Below, in pieces: positions 42,720 through 50,611 of a stretch of DNA of 64,000 nt (position 1 is the first letter of the stretch; every line of letters begins with the position of its first letter). The position numbers were made by a program, and so were the translations under genes. Source of the stretch: CAZJJZ01 sp964546505 (GTDB lineage Bacteria > Patescibacteriota > Gracilibacteria > UBA1369); assembly GCA_964546505.1 (NCBI GenBank), contig CAZJJZ010000001.1, positions 39,667 through 103,666 of the forward strand. The letters are read 5' to 3'. The notes below the pieces were generated by a model that was given only the letters and a program-made list of their open reading frames with translations, searched no databases and was not told where the DNA came from.

Positions 42720-43049
42720 ATGTCTCAATTAGAAACCATCTCTCATCAAGAATTCGCACAAAAATTAAAAAAAGCGAACACCCTCAATGAGGTGATTGAA
42801 GCAGTATACCAACTGAGAGGTTCAATTCACAGCCAAGTCCTACGCGCCTATTATCCTCCAGAAATTCTGAGGAAGATCGAACAGGCCCGACATGGCCACC
42901 TGGACATACAAGGCCATTTTGATCCCGAACCACTACCAGCAGCTTTCGGCCTTTTGGATGCCGTGCGCAGATTATTACCAAATGATCCAGAATATCAAAA
43001 ATTCCTAAAACGCCAAGCGGGTAAAAACAAGAGAAGAAATAGGCGATAA
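42720..43049 (+). CDS. Unknown small helical protein
   Basis: A 109-residue soluble protein I do not recognise. It is mostly helical (HQEFAQKLKKANTLNEVIEA), with a Pro-rich middle (YYPPEILRKI) and a very basic C-terminus (KRQAGKNKRRNRR) suggestive of RNA or DNA binding. It has one of the best promoters of the window and no Shine-Dalgarno in its 13-nt leader. A perfect AT-rich palindrome lies 59 nt after the stop. Confidence 0.65.
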   Translation: MSQLETISHQEFAQKLKKANTLNEVIEAVYQLRGSIHSQVLRAYYPPEILRKIEQARHGHLDIQGHFDPEPLPAAFGLLDAVRRLLPNDPEYQKFLKRQAGKNKRRNRR

Positions 43050-43107
43050 ACCATCGTTGCAATCGCAATAAGGAAGCATCAGAGAATTAGCCCAGAATCA
43101 ATATTAG

Positions 43108-43134
43108 TTAATTACATTTAATAAATGTAATTAA
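43108..43134. repeat. AT-rich perfect inverted repeat
   Basis: TTAATTACATTT (43108-43119) and AAATGTAATTAA (43123-43134) form a 12-bp arm palindrome with a 3-nt centre. It lies between the 109-residue gene and tRNA-Gly(UCC). It contains no G/C-rich stem, so it is weak as a terminator; it would suit a DNA-binding dimer. Confidence 0.6.
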
Positions 43135-43207
43135 AATAATTCTCAACTAAGCTTTCTTTCTGTATCAACTGACTGCCCTTTGCGCTGCAAAATATTGATG
43201 ATAATTC

Positions 43208-43283
43208 TGGAGCGGGTGAGGGGAATCGAACCCCTATCTCCAGCTTGGAAGGCTAGCATAATAAGCCGCTATACTACACCCGC
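43208..43283 (-). tRNA. tRNA-Gly (anticodon UCC)
   Basis: A 76-nt cloverleaf on the reverse strand. The acceptor stem GCGGGTG/CACCCGC is perfect, discriminator T, and CCA is encoded (43210-43208). The anticodon loop CTTCCAA gives TCC (one T-G wobble in the stem). The T arm AGGGG-TTCGATT-CCCCT is standard. It decodes GGA/GGG, complementing the GCC tRNA at 20588. Confidence 0.96.
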
Positions 43284-43321
43284 TAACGATTTTTGAAGGC
43301 CGAAACGATCAAAGCAGGCGA

Positions 43322-43349
43322 ATTGTATCAAAAAGCTGGTAAATATCAA
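43322..43349 (-). promoter_or_regulatory. Promoter of tRNA-Gly(UCC)
   Basis: On the reverse strand TTGATA (43349-43344), 16 nt, TACAAT (43327-43322). It overlaps the last codons of the upstream methyltransferase gene. Nearly identical in layout to the other tRNA-Gly promoter. Confidence 0.62.
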
Positions 43350-44341
43350 ATTATTTTTTCCAGTAAGTAGCAGTTGTGAATTTGATTTTGGGGCACATAA
43401 TCGTGTTCGATTAAATCGCGTTCAAAATTCTCAATTCGAAAATCCAGCGGTATCGTTAAAGACTGCAGATCAGTAATTATAAATTGTTCAAATAAGCTAT
43501 CAGCCATCTGAAAGGTGATACAATTATTGGAAAACAAGATTTTGCCGCCTTCTGCCAATAGTTCGCCGGCTTCTTGCAGGAGTCTTTGATGGTCTCTTTG
43601 TACGGAAAAATTAATGCTCTTATTTTTGGAAAAGGTTGGGGGATCAATCACTATCAAATCAAATTGCAATTGTTTTCGCTTGGCATATTTAAAAAACTCA
43701 AAAGTATCCATTTTGATTACCCAATGTTGATCTGCAGGAAGGGCATTCAACTCCAGATTTTTCCTAGTCCAATCACAATAACGTTTAGACAAATCCACAC
43801 TATAAGTCATTCGTGCACCGCCCAGAGCAGCATGTACTGAGAAGGCACCTGTATAAGCAAAAAGATTTAACAGTCGTTTCTGAGCCGCTTCCCGCTTGAT
43901 CATTTGTCTAGTCATCCGATGATCCAGGAATATACCCGTATCCAAGTAATCCTCTAAATTCAGCCAGAATTTTGCGCCGTATTCCTCTGTAAATCCGGTA
44001 AATTTACCCTCTGCCTCACCTCGAGTCGCCTTAAACTCCTGCACTTTTCTAAACCTTTCCTTGATCCAGAATTGTTCCACGTGCAGCAGCTGGCGCAACT
44101 GATCCTGCAAAAAATCCAAGTTAATTTTCTTTTGTGCCCGCTCAGCATACCAATAGATTACCGCCTGACGTCTGAAGTGTTCACTTCCTTCTTCACTAAC
44201 ATCATAAATATCTATAGCCAGCGGCAGGCGCCACTCTTCACGCGTTATAAGCCTAAACGCCCTGATTTGCTCTTTTTCCACATAGGCCTGCCGCTTTTGC
44301 CAAGCGTTGATTAGAGCTTTATTGATTAAATCCTCAAACAT
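43346..44341 (-). CDS. RlmK/RlmI-like class I rRNA methyltransferase
   Basis: A 331-residue SAM-dependent methyltransferase resembling the C-terminal (RlmK, m7G2069) half of E. coli RlmKL and the RlmI family. The N-terminal ~85 residues are a beta-rich substrate domain. The core shows GIFLDHRMTRQMI, the SAM site LNLFAYTGAFSVHAALGGA, DLSKRYCDWTRKN, and the catalytic DLIVIDPPTFSKNK. It is probably a 23S rRNA methyltransferase; the position cannot be fixed by eye. Its start overlaps by 8 nt the end of the small gene upstream. Confidence 0.87.
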   Translation of the reverse strand: MFEDLINKALINAWQKRQAYVEKEQIRAFRLITREEWRLPLAIDIYDVSEEGSEHFRRQAVIYWYAERAQKKINLDFLQDQLRQLLHVEQFWIKERFRKVQEFKATRGEAEGKFTGFTEEYGAKFWLNLEDYLDTGIFLDHRMTRQMIKREAAQKRLLNLFAYTGAFSVHAALGGARMTYSVDLSKRYCDWTRKNLELNALPADQHWVIKMDTFEFFKYAKRKQLQFDLIVIDPPTFSKNKSINFSVQRDHQRLLQEAGELLAEGGKILFSNNCITFQMADSLFEQFIITDLQSLTIPLDFRIENFERDLIEHDYVPQNQIHNCYLLEKII

Positions 44342-44651
44342 CTTTTAAATGAGGCAAAATTTTCTGATAAAAATGACCGGTACCATAAATCTTTTCACAG
44401 CCATATTTTTTGGCATGTGCAATGTTCAGGCTTTCATTGCTATGACCAAAAGCGATACATTTGCTGGCATGATCCTTTAGTATTAAATCTGCCAACGGTG
44501 CATCCATATCCACCAGAAATAGATCAAACCCTTCCAAATCAAAATGTCCGGAGCTATGAATTATCACACCTTCCAAGCCCTGATCATTCAGAGCAGCTAA
44601 AATCCTATTTCTGGTGCTGATTTCTCGACTGATGATTCCGATAATCTTCAT
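44334..44651 (-). CDS. Small receiver-like protein
   Basis: A 105-residue protein with an alternating beta-alpha pattern like a degenerate CheY receiver: strand MKIIGIISRE, a central acidic FDLFLVDMDAP in the place of the phospho-Asp, then KCIAFGHS and KIYGTGHF. The Thr/Lys pattern of true receivers is not convincing, so phosphorylation is doubtful. It sits between a methyltransferase and a prohibitin gene in one leftward operon. Confidence 0.55.
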   Translation of the reverse strand: MKIIGIISREISTRNRILAALNDQGLEGVIIHSSGHFDLEGFDLFLVDMDAPLADLILKDHASKCIAFGHSNESLNIAHAKKYGCEKIYGTGHFYQKILPHLKDV

Positions 44652-44652
44652 G

Positions 44653-45483
44653 TTATTTATTAGGCAAAGAAATCAAAGGTTGTGGCGCATTGCCGCCAAT
44701 GACATAATAGTTTGGCATTACGCCATTCCACTTTTCTACCACTTTCAAATTCACCAGACTGCCGTTTTCTCTCAATGCTTCTCCTTGAATGCGTATTGAT
44801 TCCGCCTCGGCTTTAGCTGTTTCAATTTTTTGCTGAGCTTCAATTTGAATTCTCTTTAAATCATTTTCAGCTTTCAAAGCGTTTTGTACAGCGGTTTGCT
44901 TGGCTTCTATCGAACGATTAAACTCTTCAGAAAAATCAAAATTCACAATCGACACATCAGAGACATTTAGGCCATATATTTCCACTCTTGCAGTCATTTC
45001 TTTTTCAATTTCCTCTTTTACCTTGGGACGCTCTGTAATTAATTGTTCCGCTGTATAGCGTGCAGTTACCGCCTTCACACTTTCTTGTATGGCCGGATTA
45101 ATAATTCTTTCCTCATAATTGAGTCCTACTTGTTCATAAAGCTGGCCAACCTTTTGTGGTTCAGCGAAATAATTTAACGCTATCACCCCTTTAATTGATT
45201 GCAAATCCTTGGAGGCCGCGTCTACATTTTCTTGTAATTTCTGAGTTCTCACATCCATTACTACTACGGAATTAATGATCGGAAGTTGGAAATGCAATCC
45301 TGGATCATAAACGCCTTTTACTTTACCCAATTCTGTTAAAATACCTCTTTGACCAGGCCCGATGACTATAAAAAAGTTTGTAATATTTGCAAAAACAATG
45401 ATTAGTAAAAAGATAACGAAAATTATCAAGGGTATAGTAATGAATTTGGGCAATTTTGATGGCGTATTTATTGTTGTGGCCAT
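44653..45483 (-). CDS. Prohibitin-type SPFH membrane protein
   Basis: A 276-residue membrane-anchored protein with one N-terminal helix (FITIPLIIFVIFLLIIVFA), then an SPFH domain (VIGPGQRGILTELGKVKGVY, FQLPIINSVVVMDVRTQKLQ), then a long coiled coil (ALKAENDLKRIQIEAQQKIE). Prohibitin homologues form ring or cage complexes in the membrane and modulate proteases such as FtsH. It follows the PBP1A gene by 5 nt, so the two are likely co-transcribed, which points to an envelope role. Confidence 0.92.
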   Translation of the reverse strand: MATTINTPSKLPKFITIPLIIFVIFLLIIVFANITNFFIVIGPGQRGILTELGKVKGVYDPGLHFQLPIINSVVVMDVRTQKLQENVDAASKDLQSIKGVIALNYFAEPQKVGQLYEQVGLNYEERIINPAIQESVKAVTARYTAEQLITERPKVKEEIEKEMTARVEIYGLNVSDVSIVNFDFSEEFNRSIEAKQTAVQNALKAENDLKRIQIEAQQKIETAKAEAESIRIQGEALRENGSLVNLKVVEKWNGVMPNYYVIGGNAPQPLISLPNK

Positions 45484-45488
45484 AATGT

Positions 45489-47936
45489 TTAATTGTTAAG
45501 TGGTTTTAATTGTGAACTTGGTGTTGTTTCTTTGTCTACTTTCGGTCCAATAGGCTTTTCAGGTGGCAGTGGTTTCGTTTCAGCCTTCTTTTTCTCATTT
45601 TCTGCTTTTTGCTGTTCAGCGGATTTACAGCCTGTAGGGTCTTTTTTTCTTTCATCGTCGGTACAATCTTTCAGTACTAAAGGCTTGAACATATCATCAT
45701 AATTACGCTTGGGATTCCAATTTGCCGGGAAAAACTCATTGCCCTTAACGATGACACTTTCAGGCCTTGGAAAGGGTTCATTAGGTGTGTCCGCCAAGGC
45801 TCGCGTCATGAAAGTACGGAAAATCGGCGCGGCAGAAAATTCTCCCCAGGAATTTAATTTCAAAGCGTCTCCTTTAGTATGACCAACCCACACGCCAGTT
45901 GCAATTGTAGTAGAATATCCCATGGTAAGTAGATTATTGGGATAATTCACTCGGCCGATTTTTTTGTTGGAAGTGCCTGTTTTTGCTGTCACAGTTTTGT
46001 CGGGTACGGTCAAGTTAAAGCGCCAGGATCCTGCCGGTCTGGCCATTACATCAGAAATGATGCTATTTACAACGTAAGCTGTATCCGGTCTCATCACTTG
46101 TTGACCCTTATTTTCAAATTTTTCCACGACATTTCCCTCCCGGTCTCGGATTTCCAAAATCGGGTTGATGGGATTAAACACGCCGCCATTTCCTAAAGTG
46201 GCATAACCTCCTGTCAACTCCAGTAAAGTAACTTCAGCACTTCCAATGGCAATTGCTGGACCATATACAAAGTCCCATTTACGTTCTGGATTGGAATTAT
46301 ACTGCTGTTTGAATAAATCTGGTGAAGTAATACCGATGCTGTTCAAGAATTGTAATAATTTTTCTTCTGAACCATCAATGCCGCCAATTAAATAGAAGGC
46401 TTTGATTGCTGGAATATTTCTGGACAAAGCCAAAGCTCTACGCACTGTTAACCTACCTTTAAAGGCGTCATCGGAATTATTGGGCATGTAATTACCTGGA
46501 AATTTGGTTTTGTAATCACCTAAATAGGAGCCGGTGCCCAATCCGCTATGTTCCACTGCAGCCGCGTAAATAAGAGGTTTAAAGGAGGAGCCAGGTTGTC
46601 GCAAACTAGTAACGATATTCACCTGTCCATCAATTTCATTATTCCAATAATCCGTTGATCCAACCATAGCCAAAACTTGACCGCTCTTGACGTCCAAAGA
46701 CACCATCGCGGAGCTATTAGCTCCAAATTTTTTCAAATGGTCGCCGGAAAATTCTTTGATTACCTCTTCGGCCAGTTGCTGTTTTTGCGGATCCAAACTG
46801 GTAACTACTTCCAGTCCTCCACTTTCCACCAACTCTTTTCCATACGTTTTTTCTAAATAATCTCTGACATAAAAGACAAAATGTGGTGATTTTATTTCAT
46901 GTTTCAAATCACGAAACTTGACGTTGAAACTCTCAGCCCAAGCCTGGTTAAATTCTTCTTCATTGATTTTTCCATCTTCCAACATTCTCTTCAAAACCAG
47001 GTCTTTTCTTCCCCAAACATAATTTGTGTCATAGGCAGAATCACATTTCTCGATTTTGCAATAACCCATCAAATCTTTCACATTACTGCCATATGGCGAA
47101 AACTTGGAAGGTGCTTTTGGTAAGGATGCTAAAATAGCAGATTCAACTAGATTCAATTCAGCGGAACTTTTGCCAAAAAAAGTATTGGCGGCGGCTTCAA
47201 TTCCGAAGGCATTGGAACCGTAGGGTATTTTGTTGAAATACATTTCCAGAATTTCTGGTTTTGAAAAAAGCCATTCAATTTCCAGCGACAGTAATAATTC
47301 CTTGATTTTACGATCAATGGTCCTCTCCGGAGTTAAATATAAATTTTTAGCTAATTGTTGAGTAATAGTTGAGGCTCCCTGCACTGTGCCTTCATCCTGC
47401 CAATTATTGATTTGTGCCCTGGTAATGGCTATTGGGTCAAAGCCAAAATGATTGAAAAAATTTTTATCCTCAATTGCGATAGTGGCGTCGATGACCTTCG
47501 TGTTGATTTGAGAAAGTGGTACATATTTACGGTTTTCTTCACCAAAAATTTTGTATAAGACATTTCCTTCTCGATCATAGATGGTAGTTGTCTCAGCAAA
47601 AGAACGAGTTTTTAACTCACTGACATTCGGCAAATTTTGTCCGTATTGAAACCAGATATAAGCAATACCAGCCCCTGCTATCAAGAACAAAAACAAGAGA
47701 ATCAACAATAACCAGCGTATGGAGCGTAAGAACTTTCCGAGCCTGGAGTATATTGCACCGGAATACCGCTTTTTTTTGTTAGGTTCCTCTGGTTGAAGTA
47801 CTTTGGCAGCATTGATTATTTTCGCTTTCTGTTGATCAGAAAGTTGCACTATCTGCTGATCGGTTGCATTCTCCTGTCTGGTTTTTTTTTGACTCGCTTC
47901 AGCCTTTTTCTTCCTCTTTTTTTGTTTTTTGGACAT
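45489..47936 (-). CDS. Class A penicillin-binding protein (PBP1A type)
   Basis: Bifunctional peptidoglycan polymerase, 815 residues (start at ATG 47936, MSKKQKKRKKK; another ATG is 9 nt upstream). A very basic cytoplasmic start precedes a single membrane helix (WLLLILLFLFLIAGAGIAYIW). The glycosyltransferase GT51 domain shows IEDKNFFNHFGFD, GASTITQQLAKNLYL, and RKIKELLLSLEIE. The transpeptidase has SxxK in QPGSSFKPLIYAA, SxN in LSRNIPAIKAF, and KTG in TAKTGTSNK. A Lys/Glu/Pro-rich C-terminal tail is present. It is the main wall synthase visible in this window. Confidence 0.95.
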   Translation of the reverse strand: MSKKQKKRKKKAEASQKKTRQENATDQQIVQLSDQQKAKIINAAKVLQPEEPNKKKRYSGAIYSRLGKFLRSIRWLLLILLFLFLIAGAGIAYIWFQYGQNLPNVSELKTRSFAETTTIYDREGNVLYKIFGEENRKYVPLSQINTKVIDATIAIEDKNFFNHFGFDPIAITRAQINNWQDEGTVQGASTITQQLAKNLYLTPERTIDRKIKELLLSLEIEWLFSKPEILEMYFNKIPYGSNAFGIEAAANTFFGKSSAELNLVESAILASLPKAPSKFSPYGSNVKDLMGYCKIEKCDSAYDTNYVWGRKDLVLKRMLEDGKINEEEFNQAWAESFNVKFRDLKHEIKSPHFVFYVRDYLEKTYGKELVESGGLEVVTSLDPQKQQLAEEVIKEFSGDHLKKFGANSSAMVSLDVKSGQVLAMVGSTDYWNNEIDGQVNIVTSLRQPGSSFKPLIYAAAVEHSGLGTGSYLGDYKTKFPGNYMPNNSDDAFKGRLTVRRALALSRNIPAIKAFYLIGGIDGSEEKLLQFLNSIGITSPDLFKQQYNSNPERKWDFVYGPAIAIGSAEVTLLELTGGYATLGNGGVFNPINPILEIRDREGNVVEKFENKGQQVMRPDTAYVVNSIISDVMARPAGSWRFNLTVPDKTVTAKTGTSNKKIGRVNYPNNLLTMGYSTTIATGVWVGHTKGDALKLNSWGEFSAAPIFRTFMTRALADTPNEPFPRPESVIVKGNEFFPANWNPKRNYDDMFKPLVLKDCTDDERKKDPTGCKSAEQQKAENEKKKAETKPLPPEKPIGPKVDKETTPSSQLKPLNN

Positions 47937-47978
47937 CGGCCGCATTTAAAAATGATGATCTATAAATATCATGAATTA

Positions 47979-48008
47979 CAAAAAAATCCTTCAATTTCTT
48001 GAAGGATT
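47979..48008 (-). terminator. Intrinsic terminator of the histone-like gene
   Basis: Read leftward, AATCCTTCAA and TTGAAGGATT form a perfect 10-bp stem with a GAAA loop, followed by five to seven T. It lies about 23 nt after the stop and separates this gene from PBP1A. Confidence 0.85.
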
Positions 48009-48030
48009 TCCTTGAGTTTTTTGCAAATTG

Positions 48031-48207
48031 TTACTTAGTTTTCTTTTTAGCTACAACTTTTTTGGCTGGAGCCTTTTTTACAACCTTTTTAGCTACAACT
48101 TTTTTAACTGCAACTTTTTTTACTGCAACCTTTTTGGCTGGTGCTTTCTTTGCTACAGGTTTTTTGGCAGGAGCTTTTTTTGCTGCTGTTTTTGTTTTCT
48201 TGATCAT
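48031..48207 (-). CDS. Histone H1-like Lys/Ala-rich DNA-binding protein
   Basis: A 58-residue protein made almost only of Lys, Ala, Val and Pro. It consists of tandem KKAPAKK and KKVAVKK / KKVVAKK units, closing VVAKKKTK. This matches the C-terminal tail type of eukaryotic H1 and bacterial Hc1/HctB- or AlgP-like proteins, which compact DNA. There is no folded domain. It is an independent unit with a good terminator. The repeat nature of the DNA (T-rich runs on the forward strand) creates long open shadow frames that are not real. Confidence 0.8.
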   Translation of the reverse strand: MIKKTKTAAKKAPAKKPVAKKAPAKKVAVKKVAVKKVVAKKVVKKAPAKKVVAKKKTK

Positions 48208-48292
48208 AATTTTTGTGTAAGTATTAATTAATTATGTTGCGAACATGCACAAATTGTACTTAAATTAGCCTTGCATTTCAATAAATTTTTTT

Positions 48293-48739
48293 GTGAAATC
48301 TCACCTTTTTATGTATACCGATGGTAGTTGTTTAGGCAATCCAGGAGCCGGTGGATGGGCATTTGTATTGCTCAATTCCGAGCAGCAGATTCTAGTGGAA
48401 CAAAGTGGTGGAGAAGCTGCAACAACCAATAACCGCATGGAGATGACAGCCCTTCTACAAGGTCTAAAATACCTTTTAGAACATAGTCAAAAATTCACTG
48501 GAGCAAAAGTGAAAATATTCTCTGATTCAAATTTATTAGTGCAAACAGTCAACTCGGGCTGGAAAAAAAAGGCTAACTTAGATTTGTGGCTGCAAATAGA
48601 CCAAATCTTGCCAAAAGTCGATTTCACCCTAGAGTGGGTGAAGGCGCATGATCAAGACCACTACAACAACTTATGTGATGAGCTGGCCAGAAAAGCGGCG
48701 ACAATTATCCAAAAACAATCTACACAAAAAAGCGCCTAA
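48293..48739 (+). CDS. rnhA: Ribonuclease HI
   Basis: Cleaves RNA in RNA-DNA hybrids. 148 residues from a GTG start (MKSHLFMYTDGSCLGNPG); the next ATG would cut into the first strand, so GTG is preferred. The catalytic acidic set is present: D in YTDGSC, E in NNRMEM, D in IFSDSN, and the C-terminal D in CDELARKA. The basic handle region is shortened. Its last codons overlap a hairpin that serves as terminator for the convergent trxA. Confidence 0.95.
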   Translation: MKSHLFMYTDGSCLGNPGAGGWAFVLLNSEQQILVEQSGGEAATTNNRMEMTALLQGLKYLLEHSQKFTGAKVKIFSDSNLLVQTVNSGWKKKANLDLWLQIDQILPKVDFTLEWVKAHDQDHYNNLCDELARKAATIIQKQSTQKSA

Positions 48740-48749
48740 TCAGGCGCTT
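48726..48749 (-). terminator. Terminator of trxA embedded in the rnhA 3' end
   Basis: AAGCGCC (48730-48736) and GGCGCTT (48743-48749), loop 6 nt. Read leftward it is followed by five T (A on the forward strand at 48726-48730). The rnhA stop codon sits in the loop. Confidence 0.72.
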
Positions 48750-48772
48750 AGTCATTCGTCTAGTCTAAACAT

Positions 48773-49096
48773 TTAAGCAGCTAACAAGCTATCTAATTTG
48801 TTTTTTAAGTATTCCTCGCTCTTAAATCCCATGTCCATTCCCACAGGTTGGCCGTTTTTGAAGTAGATTAGTGTAGGAATGCTCACTATTTGGAATTTCC
48901 CAGCTACATTTGGATTGGCGTCCACGTCCAGTTTGCCGATTTTAACTTTTCCAGCGTATTCTGTAGAGAGCTTTTCGATTGTTGGCGCCAACATTTTGCA
49001 CGGCCCACACCATTCAGCAAAAAAATCAATCAATACTACTCCCGTATCCTTAACCACCTCCTGCTCAAAATTTTGATCTGTGAAATGTGTAGCCAT
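48773..49096 (-). CDS. trxA: Thioredoxin
   Basis: A 107-residue thioredoxin, start at ATG 49096 (MATHFTDQNFEQEV). The active site is WCGPCK, the cis-Pro is in VSIPTLIYF, and the DFFAEWC opening is standard. It reduces cytoplasmic disulfides and would be the electron donor for the CcdA-like membrane protein at 29609. It is a single gene with a terminator that overlaps rnhA. Confidence 0.97.
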   Translation of the reverse strand: MATHFTDQNFEQEVVKDTGVVLIDFFAEWCGPCKMLAPTIEKLSTEYAGKVKIGKLDVDANPNVAGKFQIVSIPTLIYFKNGQPVGMDMGFKSEEYLKNKLDSLLAA

Positions 49097-49215
49097 ATTT
49101 TTTCTTGTTACAAAATAGCAGTCAAACAATATCACTGCTAATCACAACTGTCACCTTTTTATCGTTGACTTGAATGGGCGTCTATGTCTGGATACTGGGT
49201 AGCTATTGGTTTGCG

Positions 49216-50448
49216 CTAGAGCTGAACAGCGTTGTACTGAGTTTTCAAATCTATCCAAATCTGTCGCTTCNNNNNNNNNNNNNNNNTCGCTTCTGCACAG
49301 TTAATCTTTAGTTTACGCAGTTGTTTCAGATAGGAGTATTTCTGTAGAAGATTTTTGAAGCGACTTTTTTGGATTTCATCCTTGTTTTTTGCCAATTGCT
49401 TGAAGTCCAAACCTAAAATCAACATTGCTTGATTTATTTCCAGCAGACGATGATGGAGTAGTTCGTGATTATTTTTATTTTCCGCAGTAATCCTCAAAAA
49501 CAAATATTGATTGCTTAATTTTGCCTGACCAGCACTTAGAACTATTAAATTCAAACTTGGTAATCCAACTGCAAACCAGGGTATCATCTGTTCTCCTTCA
49601 AAACAGATTCCCAAAAACAGTTCTTCATCTTTATCCAACCCGCGCAAATAGGCGATTTTTGCCTCCCAAGAACTGTTTTTTTGATACAGCAATTCATTAA
49701 ATTTAGCAGGCAGAGAGGCATCGATTTTCTTGAGTGCTTTTAAGGAAACGGCTTTTCCTCCTCTGGTTAAATTGGCTAGTTTCAATAATGAATTGACGGC
49801 GAAACCAGGAAAAGCATTATTGAGATTATTCAAGGTTTTTTGAAACATTTTTTCCATTTGCGTCTCCAGTGTATTTTCCGCATCAACAAAACTGGAACCC
49901 AACTTGGAAATGTTTACTTTGATACCATTTTCTGCCTCTAAATTGAGTACATATTCGTCGGTATCGAACTCATAACTCTTCAAGAAACTGAGGTAAATAA
50001 CAAAAGCATCACTTAACTTTGGCCAAAACACTATTCCTCCTTCGTAAATTTGCATTACGCTACTACCTTTGGAAATGTGCTTGCCGGAGGGCGTGTCCAC
50101 TTCCACGTGACAATCAAATTCATTACACAGCATTCCCGATTTCATTAACAGTGCTTCAATAAAAAACTCATTTTTCAATTTGAAAAAATCTTCTAAAAAA
50201 GCTTGATAGGCAGTTCCAAAACGAGACAATAAAAATTTTTCACCGCTATGAGTAGTGAAAATAAACTGTGTACTTTCTACTTTTAATTCCTTGATTTCTG
50301 CAAAATTGATCACTTCGCCTGAATCATTGGCGCCCTTGCCTTTTAAGCGAATATGGGTACGATTAAAAACTATTTCGCCTTCTTTTTCCATCACTACCTT
50401 GCCACTTAGGCCTTGCTTGGCAAAGCGAACACTATAACTTAAAGCCAT
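49216..50448 (-). CDS. Unknown protein with PH-like N-terminal halves
   Basis: A 410-residue soluble protein that I do not recognise. Residues 1-90 and ~100-190 each look like a small beta-rich domain of PH type (GKVVMEKEGEIVFNRTHIRL; GSSVMQIYEGGIVFWPKL). The middle is helical and the C-terminus has a basic coiled region (KNKDEIQKSRFKNLLQKYSY). A 16-nt N run near the C-terminus (49271-49286) hides five or six residues, and its exact length is doubtful. It has no signal peptide or catalytic motif. Confidence 0.6.
   Translation of the reverse strand: MALSYSVRFAKQGLSGKVVMEKEGEIVFNRTHIRLKGKGANDSGEVINFAEIKELKVESTQFIFTTHSGEKFLLSRFGTAYQAFLEDFFKLKNEFFIEALLMKSGMLCNEFDCHVEVDTPSGKHISKGSSVMQIYEGGIVFWPKLSDAFVIYLSFLKSYEFDTDEYVLNLEAENGIKVNISKLGSSFVDAENTLETQMEKMFQKTLNNLNNAFPGFAVNSLLKLANLTRGGKAVSLKALKKIDASLPAKFNELLYQKNSSWEAKIAYLRGLDKDEELFLGICFEGEQMIPWFAVGLPSLNLIVLSAGQAKLSNQYLFLRITAENKNNHELLHHRLLEINQAMLILGLDFKQLAKNKDEIQKSRFKNLLQKYSYLKQLRKLKINCAEAXXXXXXKRQIWIDLKTQYNAVQL
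49271..49286. other. Assembly gap (16 N) flanked by a direct repeat
   Basis: Sixteen undetermined bases with TCGCTTC on both sides. A collapsed short tandem repeat is the likely cause, so the true number of residues here is uncertain. Confidence 0.95.
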
Positions 50449-50559
50449 AAAAACATACTAGAAATAAATACGCGGTTGGAAGAATTGATTTAACTAAGAC
50501 AATTTTATTGTTATTTAGCAAAAAAGCAACAGCTGCTCAGTAAATGAACAGCTGAAAGG

Positions 50560-50588
50560 TTGACAAAAGTGAAGAATAGGTGTAAAAC
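50560..50588 (+). promoter_or_regulatory. Promoter of the 1153-residue protein gene
   Basis: TTGACA (50560-50565), 17 nt, TAAAAC (50583-50588), preceded by TG. A leader of about 17 nt precedes ATG 50612. A small CAGCTG...CAGCTG inverted repeat lies just upstream. Confidence 0.55.
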
Positions 50589-50611
50589 TCAATCGATTAA
50601 CTTACCTACTT

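Noticed and set aside
43577..43840. Forward open frames within the RlmK-like gene and similar ones inside other genes.
   Set aside because: They overlap well-supported genes antisense, show no family pattern and have no start signals.
48028..48231. Open frames on the forward strand across the histone-like gene (Phe/Leu-rich).
   Set aside because: They are shadows of the Lys/Ala repeats on the other strand.
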